Assembly: GCA_013365325.1 (NCBI GenBank)
Contig: JABVXV010000057.1
Location: forward strand, 62,001-126,000
DNA: 64,000 nucleotides
Source: Dipetalonema caudispina
Lineage: Eukaryota > Nematoda > Chromadorea > Rhabditida > Onchocercidae
Reading direction: 5' to 3'
The position numbers were made by a program, and so were the translations under genes. Numbering within the stretch: the stretch's first letter is position 1; every line of letters begins with the position of its first letter. The notes under the pieces are model-generated. The model was given only the letters and a program-made list of their open reading frames with translations, was not told the DNA's origin and made no database searches. This document shows positions 1-14,200 of the stretch, piece after piece.

Positions 1-1076
1 ATATAGCTTGAAGATTTCAGGTCTAATTAAACATTATGCTTTGCTATAGTTCAGTACAACAAAATTTTTTCAAACTTTCACTAGGATCAATAGAGAATTG
101 AGGGAAATAATGAATATTTTGTGTTGGAAGCATTTTATTTATAATAAGTTATTATGCATGTTTTGCAAAAATTTGATATTAAATTAAAATGGCAGTCATA
201 CATAGATTTAAGCTTAGATAATTAGGCTTACTGCGAGAAAAATTCATTTCAAAATAAGAAATTCAGAAATTTAATATTATGATGAGGGAGAATAACAGAA
301 GCATTTATGATGATGCTTCAAATAACTGCACATAATTAAGACCTTAAATAAAAGGTATCCCACTCCTATCGTACATTTTTGATATGAATATGCTCTTCCT
401 CTCCAACAAAAGAGAAAAGGCACAATTATTCCTTCACAACAGCTTATCTTCAAAATTTTCACATTTTCATATGCAAAATATTAAACGTTAACTACACTAA
501 GAAAAATTTCATTAGTTTTAAACTTTCAATCATTGTATACTTTTCGAATGTTAACGGTTGTAAGTAACAGACAATGAAGTGAATTTGATTTTTAGAAGAA
601 GTCTATAACTTATTTTTTTTTCCGCCTTCATCCATATCTTAATTTAATGCCTGTGAATAAAAAAGGGAAGAAATGGATTTCATTATTTTCAAAATGACAT
701 TTAAGTTTTTCATGCTGAAGATATACATTGAGATCCGTTCTATTAATATTGAAATTTTATTGGATGAAGAAAGGAAGTACTGCTGCTCAAATTAAAATCA
801 CTATTTTAATTTTATTCTATCAAATTTATTAAACGTATTTCGATTCCTTTCATCATCGACAATTTTTGTTCAGTAATTGCATTTTTGTCATAATTTAAGA
901 ACTGCTAGCAATATTTGCCAATTGTCCTAATCGTTTTACTTTTTTTTGACTATCATGATCATAAAATTTGATCATTTAACTCCAAACTTTAATTTTGATA
1001 GAATCATATTAATTTTTATCCTTACATTGACTCAAATCACGTTTTCCTTCCTAATATTTATACCTCTTTGTCGCAG
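1..1076. other. AT-rich leading stretch, no exon recognised
   Basis: No exon with a convincing splice pair or a familiar protein was found on either strand. Because a terminal exon appears to start at 1077, this stretch is most simply an intron of a + strand gene that enters from the left edge. That is inference. Confidence 0.4.
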
Positions 1077-1236
1077 GATCGGTTATATTGCTACAAATAT
1101 GATGAATATATTATCAACAGATGTTTACAATCACATGCCATACGACGTTGCAATTAAGCAACAAATGAAGCTATTATCATCATATCCGCCAGAATCCATT
1201 CCATCCAGCCTCATTCATTACTCTGATGTTCTTTGA
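1077..1236 (+). CDS. Putative terminal exon of an unrecognised + strand gene
   Basis: A 160-bp exon follows a pyrimidine-rich acceptor (AG at 1075-1076) and ends in TGA at 1234-1236. One leftover base is followed by 52 codons plus stop. The translation is non-repetitive, contains MPYDVAIKQQMKLLSSYPPE and ends SLIHYSDVL, which looks more protein-like than the neighbouring open frames. An AATAAA hexamer lies 263 bp downstream. The open frame also continues upstream through the acceptor into a hydrophobic, T-rich stretch that I read as intron. I do not recognise the family. Upstream exons lie to the left of the window or were not detected. Confidence 0.4.
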
Positions 1237-4200
1237 GTAGCCGTGCCTTTAATCCATTTGTTTTCAATTTTTTAGTTTTCTGTTTCTCTCCCGAGATGTT
1301 TCTTTCTTATATCCTTGCTGTTTATGTAAAGCAAGTCTTATGGGAATGTGGTAAAATGCAATGTTCGGTGATATGCTTCATTAGAGAAAAAGACACGATT
1401 GATGAAACTTTGCAAAAAAAAAAAAAAAAAAAGAAAAAGGAGGAAAAAGGAAGGCCTATTGAATAGCAGCAAATAATTTTAAATTAAAAGTAATGCTGAA
1501 TAAAATTTTACAATTGTTATCTCTTAAATTTGTAGCAGTTTGAATAGAAATAGAAATAATTATTAAGCATACGGTAATTGTAATGATGACAGTAACCGGT
1601 GACCGATATGTTGCATATTATTATTAAGGAATTTATATAGCAGATTGTCAAATCATGCATGTGGTTTGCTTTTGGCCAATTATGAGTTAAAAATGCAAAA
1701 AGAAAAAGGCGTGAAAGACCGAACTAATCGATGAAAATATTTTAAATGTCATTCATTTAATTGTTAGGTATTTTCCTTCAAATTTCTTCTTTATTTTAAT
1801 TCCTTGTTTTTTTTGAATTACTGTCATAGCAAGTGGAAAAACTGTCTAAAACTTTTTGCTTTTTTTTTAAATTTTTAATAGCGAATTTAAATCTGCATAT
1901 TCCTAAATGTCAAAGCAAGGCCTTTCACTAATAAAATGTCATCTAGTGCACACTTTATATATATAATATACATATATATTTATGTGTATGTATGATAGGT
2001 AAATAAATGTTAATGCATAGATTTTTAGTATTCCATTACTTTCTTTTTCGAATGAGAATGGCTAATGTTGTTTACGAAGTTAAATGGCGCACATTAATAC
2101 CTAGGCCATTTTCTTGTATTATTTCCTTTGGCCATTTAAATCATTTTTGTTTGCTTCTTATTCCCAAAAAAATTGTTGAAGTAAATAAAGTTTTCTTTGA
2201 ACTGAAATTTTTTTGATATGAAAAAAAAAAAGATGCTTTTCAATCGATTTATTTCATAGTCTTGAAATAGATGAAAAATATTGAAAAAACCACGACATCA
2301 TTGTTGGACACGGTACACTTAATATTCTCATTGTGATTTATATGTAAGCTTATTCTTTCGTCTATACAACTTATTTCACTACTTATCAGAAGTGTAAAGC
2401 ATCTTTGTTACATTTCAATATCTTTCTTCTTTATTTCTAAGTACTTCTTTCTTAATTAAATGAAACTTACTTTTTAACCTTTCGGCTTTTCAATCCTTCA
2501 CCTATTTTCATTTGCTTACTGTTTCTTTAGAGTAGTCTAAATAATTGAGAAATGTTCAAATCTATTTTAAAAAGTTTCAATTCTTCATCGTTTCATTTAA
2601 TTTTCCGAAAAAGTTTATGAAAAAAATTTGAATTGAATCATTCAATGAATATCTTGCGAATTTCAGATCCTTCAATGTGCTTTTGTATTTCGTTATATAA
2701 TCTATGCTATCTTTATCTGTCTCTCTCTTTTTTTAAATTTTGTTAAATCATTGATTCAAATTTTTCATATCCAATTATTTTCATTTTAAGGAAGCATCAG
2801 TGTTTAGTAAGGGGCATTGAGTAATTTAAGAATTAACAGATTTTATCAATCTTTGCTAAATATTTGGCATGATAATGTAATAGTGATAACTATAATTCAT
2901 GCAAAAACCTTCTCAATAAAAAAATGAGACAAAAGATTTTATGGCTTATTGTTGGTAAAGAGAAATGAGGTAGTAACGAGATTAGTAGAAAGCATTACAT
3001 AGGCTTTGTCAAGAAACGAATTAATCAATAGGCCAAAATCGCCACATACCGTTCTAGTCATACGGAAGCTTATTAGCTTTATGAGCACCCTTACGAGGAG
3101 AACGGCTTTTATTTTCACCCATCAGCAAGGTTATATTTAATTAGGCCTATACGCAATGCCTAAAGGACAAATCTTTCTAGTGTTGATGCATTCAGAAAAA
3201 AAAAAGCGTAAAAAAGGCTTCCGAAGATATTCGTTATAAAAATTCAAATTCCATGAGAAGTTGAATTTCTGGATAAGCTTATTTGATTAAAAGGATACTA
3301 GTCTAATTACAACATTAATTATATTTTTTAACATTTATACCCTTTCTCATTCTTATTCAATTGATAGGCTAATTTTTTCATGTTTCTATTTGCACCATAC
3401 AATCATAAATGTTCAAAAGCAATATGGGAAGATATGTAATTCATTTTATTATTTCAAAAAAAAAAAAGAAGTTTTTCTTTTCAATTCACTGATCCGTGAA
3501 GAGGTTCAAGCAGAGGAATTTTATAACTATAATTGAATTCAGATAAAAAAATATGCAGTAGAAATGCATTTCCGGAGGAACTATTTGCATAAATCAAAAA
3601 ATTACCATGACTGGCTTATATATTATATGTTGCAAATTGGAAAATCTCAAAGTATACATCATTTTAGACTCTTATTTCCAAATTTTTTTTTTTTTTTTTT
3701 GAAATAATAGCTAATAGTTGTTGGCATTTGCAATAAAACGATAAGTCTGTCAGCAGATAAAATAGATCGCAATATTGATTGCTGTATAATTTAACATTTC
3801 ACATTCATTTAAGGAACGGAAGGTTCAATTGTGATTAGATTTTGTAAGAAAAAAAAATTGAAGCTGCTGAAATTTAATTTTTGAAGCATCAGACTAGCTT
3901 TTTTTTTATGATCTTTCTTGTTATTTGAATATTGCCATATATTGAACTAGGCTAGAAATAAATTTTAGAATTTTACATGACTAGAAATATAGAAATGCTT
4001 TGGAATCAAATGTCTTTTATCTTTCCATAACAAATTCCATTTTTATAACTTTAATTTCCAAATAGCTTGTGGTTAAACAAAAAAAAAAAAATTTCTAATT
4101 TAATAAATTATTTACTAGTTTTGAATAAAATTTTTATTTGGACGTTGTATATGATAAATCTTCTTTGGGTTAAATCTTTTAGTTATTATGGGGTTTAGAT

Positions 4201-6723
4201 TAATTAGTCTAATTTAATGAAGATCATGCTGTTGGGATCTGTTAGTGATCTATAATATGGATTAAGGAAGGGAACAGTAAAACGCGATAAGTTGGTACTA
4301 TTTTAAAGATTTTAAAGGAAACATTTTTGTTGCATTATAAGCGTGGAGTGTTCATTGATTTGAAGTGGATGAGATATTTGGAGTAGAGACAGGCCAAGGC
4401 CAATTAAAAGAATGAAGTTGAACTTCGATTCTCTTTCTCTTCCTTTCTTTCTACTTCATGCAACATTGACGTTCCTCAGTATTGCTTTCACTTTGATTAC
4501 GAAGAAAACCAAGAAATTGTGAAATTTTTTAAGCTGTCAAAATTTCGTTTTTTTTTTGAAACTGTAAAAAATTTTAAGCCAAGAAACTGTGGTAGTTTGA
4601 AGCCATATTTCCCGGCAACAGTTTGACTTAGCTTAAACGATGTGTCAATTTTTGAAAGAAAATTCAAATGTTAAATTTTTGCAAGATCAATCAAAAGTTG
4701 CAAAACATCGCAGAAGTTAAGTGGTCCCATTTAATCGGAATATTATGGAGTGCAAACAGAAAGTTGATGATAATATTGTCGATCGTGAAAATTATTTTGG
4801 ATGATTTTGATAATCAGGATGTGGGATTAAAATGATGTGGTTGAGAATTTTTATTCAAAAAAAAAAACTGAGCAAGTTCCCATTTTGGAATGATTTCTTT
4901 TTGAAATCGCTGTCTAATTGTTGTTGTAAATAAGAAAACGCACAATACATAACAATAAAAAAGTACTTAATATGAAGAAAAAAATAGACAGTGGAAAAAT
5001 TTTCTTTTAACATTTTTATCAAAGATTTATAACTATAACATTAACGCAACGATCATGCAATCAAAACAAAGAATAATTAAAAGGATAAAATTAATCGAAC
5101 GAATAAACAATATCATTGAGGAATCGTAATAACTAACATTTGAATAATGCCAGAATTTGAACTGTTAGAGTAACAATGAAGTTGTATTTTTTGATTCATT
5201 ACAATCAAATATTAAAAATTCGTCGTTGTTTAATCAGTGATATCTGTTGATGAAATGAAAGTTATTTTGCAGGAAACTGATGGCTAAACAGTTAATGGGA
5301 ATGCATGTTATGAAAGTTTCAGATTAGCTCATAAACATCTTTCAAATGTTATATGATGAATGTTTGTTACCTATCATTTCGCTAAAGCATTCAATTACCA
5401 ACTCATTTCTGCTTCCATTTCTTCATTTCCTAATAACAATGCCTCATATCAATTAAATATTTGCTCTCTAAAACTATTCCCATACATATATATTGAATAT
5501 GTTTTAAATGATAACCTTCACCGACAACTTTCATCTTCATACGACAACGTCCATTCATGCAGGTTTTCTTTTCAAACTTTTTCAATTTTTATATTTTAGG
5601 AATATTTAAAGAAAAAAAAGTTTGAATTATTCTGAACTTATTCTATTCATTTCAATTATTAATCATGTAGTTGTATATTTTCGTATTTTTTTCCCTCATC
5701 CTCTTCCACTCTCATTTTACTGTATTTGGAATTACTGAATGCAATATTTGAGAATATCTTTTGAGTGAATTTAGAACTTTCTCAAGTAGTTATGCTTGAT
5801 GTATCGATTTTAATTGCAAAATAATTTATTTCATTTCTTTTCCAACATTTTGAATTCATTCCCGCACAAGCGAAATACATCTAAATATAGCAATTCACCA
5901 TATGAATATGAATGAAGAGCCATTTATAATATGGCATCCATCTCTGTCTTCATCACTTTCCTCTTATCAGAAATTTTCATTCTCTCTCAACTGACACTTT
6001 TTATGTTGTGTCCGATATGTTGCTACTCTAATATAGTTAACTATAAACAATAGCACCTCTCTATTCAAGGATTGCTTATTTGGAACAACAATTTTGGAAT
6101 TTATTTATAGCAGAAGCAGTTGTAACCAAATGTAATGTAAAATCAGAAATGAACGATCTGGACAAGTTACATCAGGTGATACTCTTCCCACTCAATAATA
6201 TACTTGAAAATATCGATTTCATCGTACTGATCTCTTAGATATGCTAGTAAAATTCCTTCATACATTTTATCAATGCTTTATAGTTCTGCAATATAATTTC
6301 AAGAAGAAACATTTGCATATTTTTTGCTAAATACTCTTCAAACTTCTCATAGCAAGTGAAGTATACGTTAATTACCTTGACAACGACCTTATTACTATAT
6401 TTAATGATAAGCGAATTTAATGAGTTAAAATTTGGGCTTTTGTATCTTTCCACTAGTGAATTTATTTTTTCCTTTTCTTTTTTTTTTTAATTTATAATTC
6501 AATACTTTGGAGATTTTGTGGGAGTTTTAGGAAATGATTGTAAGTAAAATTTAAATGCTTCCTTTTCTTTCCTTCCATCATGACTTGTCATCAGTAGATT
6601 GATAATATAGAACTAATGCAAAATGGTGCATTATACTTATGCATCATTGACGAGGAAAGCACTCGTCGAATGCCCAAGCAATTATTTACCTAAAAAAAAT
6701 CAGTTCCAAAATCTTAAAACAGT
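1237..6723. other. Gene-poor AT-rich region
   Basis: About 5.5 kb with no supported gene. It contains homopolymer runs (A-tract near 1415-1433, T-tract near 3681-3701), scattered TA-rich microsatellite near 1955-1995 and short open frames whose composition looks random. A modest GC rise at about 3000-3180 holds a very short basic open frame on the - strand (3054-3122), listed as a finding. Confidence 0.5.
1499..1504 (+). terminator. Candidate poly(A) signal AATAAA
   Basis: Canonical hexamer 263 bp after the TGA of the putative terminal exon at 1077-1236. The spacing is plausible for a 3' UTR, but such hexamers are common by chance in AT-rich DNA. Confidence 0.3.
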
Positions 6724-6966
6724 ATGGGAAATATTCCAGTCAAATTGCAGTTGGGGATTCAGAATGCTGCAAAGGTAACCATCAACTAAACTATTTTATA
6801 TGATTATTGAACCTTAATATATCATTAAAACATTAAATGCTTAATTTTTTCTCAGCCTCTAAATTGCATCAATCGTTTGCAGGGAAAATCGAAGAAGTAC
6901 ACAATTCTCTCGAGAATTGTGGAACAGATACTAAAATGCCAACCAACACTTTCATTTTTTCTATAA
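6724..6966 (+). CDS. Candidate two-exon mini-gene or orphan 5' exon, function unknown
   Basis: Exon 1 (6724-6774) opens with MGNIPVKLQLGIQNAAK and ends at a GTAACC donor. Exon 2 (6856-6966) follows a very good acceptor (TTTTTCTCAG) in matching phase and ends in TAA, giving 53 residues. An AATAAA hexamer overlaps the stop (6966-6971). An AAACAG acceptor sits one base before the ATG and could take a spliced leader. Gly2 followed by Asn fits an N-myristoylation start. No family was recognised. Alternatively exon 1 could be the missing first exon of the SCYL2 gene: its phase would suit an acceptor at 8277-8278, although that site is weak. Confidence 0.3.
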
Positions 6967-8291
6967 ATAAAGAAAAAGTGACTTCTATTTTATTAGTTTC
7001 AGCCTGATACTTAAATAGTTTTCTTCATTCTAGCATAGATGAATTATACAGCTTCCCATCATTAATTAATTTTTGTCTTATTCGCGTATTTGGTGCGTCC
7101 AACATGAATCTCTAGGTGGTATCCCCCGCTCATTTGAATTTATCCGTTGGTTGATGAAAGAATCTGAAAATTTTTTTAGAAAATGAGTTAGGAATCTCAT
7201 AATTATCCCCAAATATTTTATATTATAATATCGGTGTTAAGATTCCTTATAAAGATCTCGGATAGATAAGAAGTAAAAAAAGATCGACAATTCTACGTCC
7301 GATCAACTAATAATTCGATTTTACTGAATGTTCTTGCATCCCATCATACGCTTTTTAACTGGAACGGTTATTCATTTGCTGTTTTTGTACGATAAAATTT
7401 TCCTGAATAATTGAAAAGGAATTTTTTGCATGGAAAATACATGGCTTTTTCCCATTCTTAGCCAGAAAATATTAATCTCCCAGAGATTTATCTTCATTGT
7501 TCTTACGGACAGTATCATATTCAAGTCACTTCTGAATTTTTCACATCTTTCATCTCTTCGCTCGATACGGTAATACCCGATTGGCAATATTAACTGCACT
7601 GGTGATTTAGATCCGAACAATAGGCTACAGTCTTATTATTGTGCAATATGGAGAAATGTGTATTATAATAGCATATTGTTGATCGTCCTATTTAATTGTG
7701 AGATTTGTAAAGGCACATCATGCCGGAATATGTGTCAAATATCAGCCTGGCGTAGGTTAGAAGTCTTCAAAGATTTCGATTAAGGAGTGTATCAATTTTA
7801 TATTTTCTTTTTGAAAGCTTAAAAAAGTAATTTTGTTCTTATTAATTTACGATAATTTCATTTCATACTGACTACCTGTTGTTTAATTTTTCGCTTTTAT
7901 CTTCTTTTCTGGAATAAAAATATCCGATTTCTTTCTTTCAATTCTTAATAAAATTTCATTTCTTTTTTGTCCTCTTCATAAGGCTTCGATTGATCTGTAA
8001 GATTAATATTTGTTTATTATTTATGATTTTTTACTGTCTAATTTTAAGTTAAAGCAAAAAGAGTGCTCTTATATCTTATGAAACATTCATTACTTGGAAA
8101 TTTTCCTTTTGAAAAATTTCGAGTTTCGAAGTTTGATTATACATAAGCAATTTTTTAAACCATTTAATTATATCTTTTCGATGTTCGGGAATAAAATTAA
8201 ATTGTAGATCTAAAATAAGCAAACCATTAAGATACAAATAGATTTTAAAGTTAAGTTGATAGCATTAATGTATTGAAGCGATTTCCGACAG
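6967..8291. other. Region upstream of the SCYL2 gene
   Basis: No exon could be assigned. The start-codon exon of the SCYL2 gene should lie here or further left. A - strand open frame of 82 codons at 7372-7620 has no family resemblance and is treated as chance. Confidence 0.4.
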
Positions 8292-11200
8292 CCTCATCGA
8301 TTGAGCCCAATTCAACGATCACGAATACGGTTGCAGTATTTTCAACACCACTCGACGATTACTATTATCAGTTGATTCTACGATCTACTGCTGGTTACTG
8401 GAAATTATATTCAGCAAAAAGTACCATTGGAGACAAGGTTCTCTTTTAGATGATAACATAACAAATGGCTTTTATAGGTATAATATGTTAGCAATATTGA
8501 TTGATTTTCCGAATCATTCAAGAGAGGGCTTCCAATATTGCTCAAAAGAAGCAAAAGGTTTGGGATTATCATTTTAGGATTCGACAGTATTTGTTTTCAA
8601 TCGAAAAAACAATGTCAAAGCACCGTCACGATTAGGACGTAGTAATCGTCTTACTTTAATTGATCTTATTCGGTATGATATTTCACAACTATCTTCGCTT
8701 GCTCATCCACGAATTTTACAAGTTCTTCATGACCTTGAAGAGAACAGGTGAGTAATTTCTTCATTTTTCCCAGAATTTCCTAGAAATTGATTGATGGATT
8801 CTCGAAGTTCCTTTAAATTTATTTGAATTTTGACCAAAAATAAAGTATTTCTTTAAAAAAAAAAAAAAAAAAAAACTATGAAATATTTCTGACACTTTAT
8901 CTGGAGATAAAAATTACGTAAACTATGTTCTGATCGTTTGATTCTAATCATACTGCATCGGATCATAATATTAATTTGAAAAGATAGGAAATTGATTAAT
9001 AGGTAATAGAAAGACAGTTCATTTGAATTGTAATGTACGAATTATTTGTCAGAGAGATGATAGCTTTCGCTTCTGAACATATTCAAGCAAGCTTAGAAGT
9101 TGTTGTGGCTGAGGATGGACTTGATAGAGTTGAGATGAAACTCGGTATCTTACAGGTTTGATTTTTATCGCAACATCCATCTGAGTTGATATTTTTGAAT
9201 TTAATTTAGTTCTTTTTTCTGATCTTATTGCTACTCCTAGATCTTCCTATACCTTTAAAGTATATTTTGAATTCAATTTATAATATTGGATCTGAATATT
9301 TGTGATAAGTCTTAATGTTTCTTATCGCTTTATGCAAGAAATTAGGAATAACATACTGAAATTTTTCAATTAAGAATACGAAATTTTAGTTGACGTACAG
9401 AAACTTATAAGATAAGTAATGAGATCTATGTTAACTCGCAATTTAAGATTTTAAGAGTTTTTTTTTTTTCTAATTCTTACTTCTATTATTCTGGCAAGAG
9501 TTCAAAAAGCCACTTTTTCCACATATCTGCTATTGATCTGAGATTAAATGATAATTCATTACAATAACCAGTGGAACTTTTTCCCTTCTCTCCTTTTGCA
9601 TACTTCTTTAATTTGAATTTTTTTTTCTTATTTACTTTATTCTTCTATAAAAAAGACCTGAGACCCTACGACGGTATTGAATCGTTATCAAACTGGAGAA
9701 ATATTTATAATGAAAGAGAATAAAGAAAAAAATTACAAACAAGAAATAGTTAAGATTACATGTTAGCATACGTAAGATGGCTAAGAAATACTGCATCACT
9801 TGTTAGCTCACATAGTTTTGAAATTTTAAAATGGGAGAAATAAACAGATATATACATAAGGTCAGTATCTGATCGTTATAAACTTTTCCTGTCAAAAAAT
9901 AATATATCTACTTCGAATTTATTTAAGAAAACAAAATCAACAAAATGTGCTAAAATTACTGGCATCGTACTATCTTTAGATTATCATTGCTGTACTTCGA
10001 TTACAATTATTATTTCCATTGTTTAATAGTAATTTATATATATGAAAATACATAAATCCTCCCAAGAGATTTCAATTTTCAGTTGATTGATGGCCTCTCA
10101 TATTTGCATAATAGCGCAAAAGTACTCCATGGGAATTTGACCCCCAATGTTATTTATGTAACACTATCCGGATATTGGAAAATCGGCGGATTTGCATTTT
10201 CGGTAGCTGCCCGTGAAACGGTAAGTTATTGCTAAATCAATTTTAGAAACTGAAATTTTTCAAAAAATGATAATGGTTTTGTTAACTTAATTGAAATTGT
10301 TTTTCTATCTCTTCAGGTTATAATCACGAAAGTAACAATGCTTGTATTTTCCGTTACGTAATTGATGAAGTTAGTAAAGATCCGCAAGTTAGATCCTTCA
10401 CGAGAAATTCTAACCATTTTCTTGCAGACGAAGATTGAAACAATTTACTCAAATTAGGCAACATAACGTCATTCTTGATTCCCATTTCATATAGCTGCAA
10501 AGTTAGTAAGAAATCTTTTAATTTGAAAAAAAAAATTGACTATTCGAATCCTAATCTGAGAAATTATTCATTCGGGATTGGTTTCCTTATAATTCTGCAT
10601 GTGAAATGATAATTGAATGGCTTATCAATACAGGTTTCGAGAGTATTATCATACTTCCAGCTAACTGAATCATAAATGATAATTACTTCCAGTGACACGA
10701 TTTTTATTACATGAAGTGCTAATTTGGGAAGTAAATCTAAGTTTCATTAATTTTTAACCGTATCGAAATTGATTCGATTGCTACTCTTCTCTTCGAACTT
10801 TTTTGCAATAACATAATACAATTCCAGTAATTAGATATGCTGCTATTAATATTACCTGTACTTTTGTCTGTTTCATTTTTATAACTTTTTTGCTAGTGAA
10901 AATTTCTCCTTTTACTTATAACTTGTTTACACTTATGTGTACTGAGTTATCTATGGGAGAAATTGTTAAATAGCCTGCGAAAGATAATGAATGAAATTCG
11001 CATAATTTATATACAAATTTTTCAAATATTTTGCTACTAAGAATTATATATGGTTAATGAGTATTATTTTTTGTATAAATGAGAAAAAGGAAGTTGAATT
11101 ATAAAAATTAAAAAAATTTTCTTCTACACTCCTATTTGTTTGTTAGTGATTTATACGAATAATTGGGCATTGGAAAAAAAAATGATATTTTATTGTATAA

Positions 11201-14200
11201 ACTTTTTATAGAATGTGTTTCCATGTTTTCCTTGGACGAAGAAGTTACCAGTACATTTGCAACCGGATCTCGATTTCCTGGCACCAGAATATTTGTTACC
11301 AAATAAGAATTCGGTCACTTCGGCAGCAGATGTTTTCTCGTTGGGTGTACTCATTTGTTGGATATGTGCTGGTATATTTCTAAAATTTAATCCTTTACTT
11401 AAAAAAAATTCAATTTACTATTTTTAGTAGGCAATAGGTACGAAGTGCTAGCTATAATTATTATTCATATGGGTAATATTGGTTGTTTTCTTTGTGGAAC
11501 TGACATGAATTGAATTTATTTCTGCTAAGTACTTTTGAAATTTATGTTTGAAAATAGTAGGAAAGTAAAAATATTTATAGAAACAACGCTAAAAATGTGA
11601 TGTTAGTACCAAATCAATTTTAAATTCAGAGGATAAATTGAATCATGAATTGTTAGAGTTTCAATTTATATTATGAAATATTTGACTGGATCTTTGAAAT
11701 TCTTACTTTTTAAAAAAGAATTAAATGATCTTTTGGCTGATCGCTACTTTCTTCTTTTTAAACAAATTTTGAATCCCGAAAAATTATGCGCAAATTTTAA
11801 GAAGTAAAAAAGAAGATCGTTTCATTAGTTAATTGATTATCCTTTAAAAATATTACTTATTTAGGTGGGAAACGGTTAATTGATGCTAAAAACAATATCG
11901 ACACATATCGCGTAATTTGCGGACAAGTAAGAACTTCTGCTTTTTTATTTCAAAATTAAAATTACATTTCCAGCCATTTTGTTATTTTCTTTGGAAGGTT
12001 TAAGAATTTTCTGGGCCAAGAACTGCTATGATCTAATGGGTTCTTATTTGATGGAAAAGTCTTTACATTTACTATTCATGAATATCCGAGCCCAACTGCA
12101 AAAAAATTCTACCGACTGATCGATCGACGGAATGGCCGACTAAGAGACTGATAGACCTGCCATATGGAATGTTTTAGCAACAATCGATTAACCCACCACT
12201 TGGTGAGTGACGTAGTTGTTGATTAATCCTTGGCTTCCTTAATATTTGGCTAAAGGGAAAGAATCTTTCTCTTTGGAACATTTCACTGGGATATATATCT
12301 GTAGGAGACCGAAACTATTTGACGATAAGGATATATGTCTGTTGGAACCAATTATGTAGATTGAATATGCAAGACTTTAAAAAAACTTTTAGATACAATT
12401 GTTTTTTTCTTCATTACCTATCATTTTATGCTGTTCTATCAGTCATCAAGTTTTCTAAGTATCTCCACTTTCTAAAGTGATAATTTTGCAACTTAAAACT
12501 ATCAGTTTCAAGTGTTCCCACTTTCTGGATTGATAATTTGCATCTAAGAAAAACTCAGTAATTTTGCAATAAAGCTGATAGAAAAAGGAATGGTCTAATT
12601 TTGCACGGAACAAAAAATTGAATCGTTTCAAAAATTGGGAATATAAACCAATTAACGGGATTTATTGGTATTTTTGTAATAGAGATTTTATCTCAGAACT
12701 AATGGAACTTATATTTTGATTAATTAAAACATGTCAGTAAGACAGCATCACTCATCAAATTTTGGAGCAATTTCAAACGAAGCAATATTTAAAGACGAAC
12801 CATGATTATATGTCTTCTGAATTTCAAAAAAAATTTTTTTCGGCTTCAAAAAAAAAAAGAAATGATGGATGAAATCGTTTGATTATAAATAATAAAATAT
12901 TATTTAATTTAACTACTTCTATCAATTGCGCAGTGAAATGGGATACAAATATCTATTTTACAAATATTTTGTGTCAGGATATAATTATTTCTTGTCATCC
13001 GTTTCATCTGGTTGGATTTTCATCTATCAGCAATGAAGACTAGACTCTTTTCATATCAGACTGTCTGTTTTTCTTTTCTTTTTAGCTTGATACAGCACTG
13101 AAATGTATTGCCGAAGAACTTGGATCGAATTTATTGGATGCGATGGAGAAAGTACTCAGTTTGGATGTCGACAAACGTCCTACCGTCCAATTTCTTGCCT
13201 TGGTTGACAACAATTTTTTAGTGTTCTGAACTCATTACACTGATGGGAACGAATTTGTTAAACTGAAATTCGAGGCATCGCAGTTTACAAAATTTCGCCA
13301 TACAGTCTATGCTGAGTATATCACTTGCCATAATGAATGTTTTAATATTTTTCATCGACTATTGCAGATAAAATATTTCGATGATCCAGCACTTTCTGCG
13401 CTCCGTCAGCTTGATGACATCATGCAGGTTTTTGATCCGGAACAAAAGAATGCGTTTTTGTCGCAAACTCTTTACGATAGTCTACCCACTATTGCGGAAG
13501 TAAGAGATCTTTTTTTTTAGAAATTGGGGAAACATTCTTAAGAAATAAATACTTTTCGAATATTTATCAAATTTTGAATATTCTTTCAATACGTATGCAA
13601 TTCTGGAATTTATAAAAGCCAAATATTGTACTACAGAATTTATGGTTTGCAAGGATATTACCGCGTTTTGATGAATTCTTTATTGATTGTTATGATTTAT
13701 ATGCTGCCTTATCTCGCCCGCTATTTTATATGTTAGATCAATGTGAAAGTCATAATATAAATAGGCTGAAGCCGTGGGTACATAGGATCGTACAACATGC
13801 TGTCCAAAATACGGTTCGTTTATTTACTGTTGCTTGTTACTGTAGTTTACCGTATTTAAATTTTATCACCGTAGTCCGCATTATAGACAATATAGTGTTG
13901 CCATAGACTTCTCATTCAGATTGTTGTCTTATTGTTTGTTCATTTGGTAACCAAAGTAAATACATGGAAAGAAGGTGTAAAATGTTGAATTATCTATCGC
14001 TTCAAAATTCAGAAAATCCAAAAGTCTAAAATGTACGTTTGAATAATAAATTTTCAGCTAACTCCTTTAATTTTGGAAAATATGAATGTATTGTTTCGAC
14101 GTCTGTCTAACGACAAAGAAGTAGAGGATCAAATGCAAGATTTGATTGTTATGTCTGTTAAGTCGCAAGATGTTCTTATTCAGGTGAAAATATTTTGAAA

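Noticed and set aside
2966..2975. let-7 seed-like TGAGGTAGTA
   Set aside because: The following bases diverge from let-7 family members and no complementary arm occurs nearby to form a precursor hairpin.
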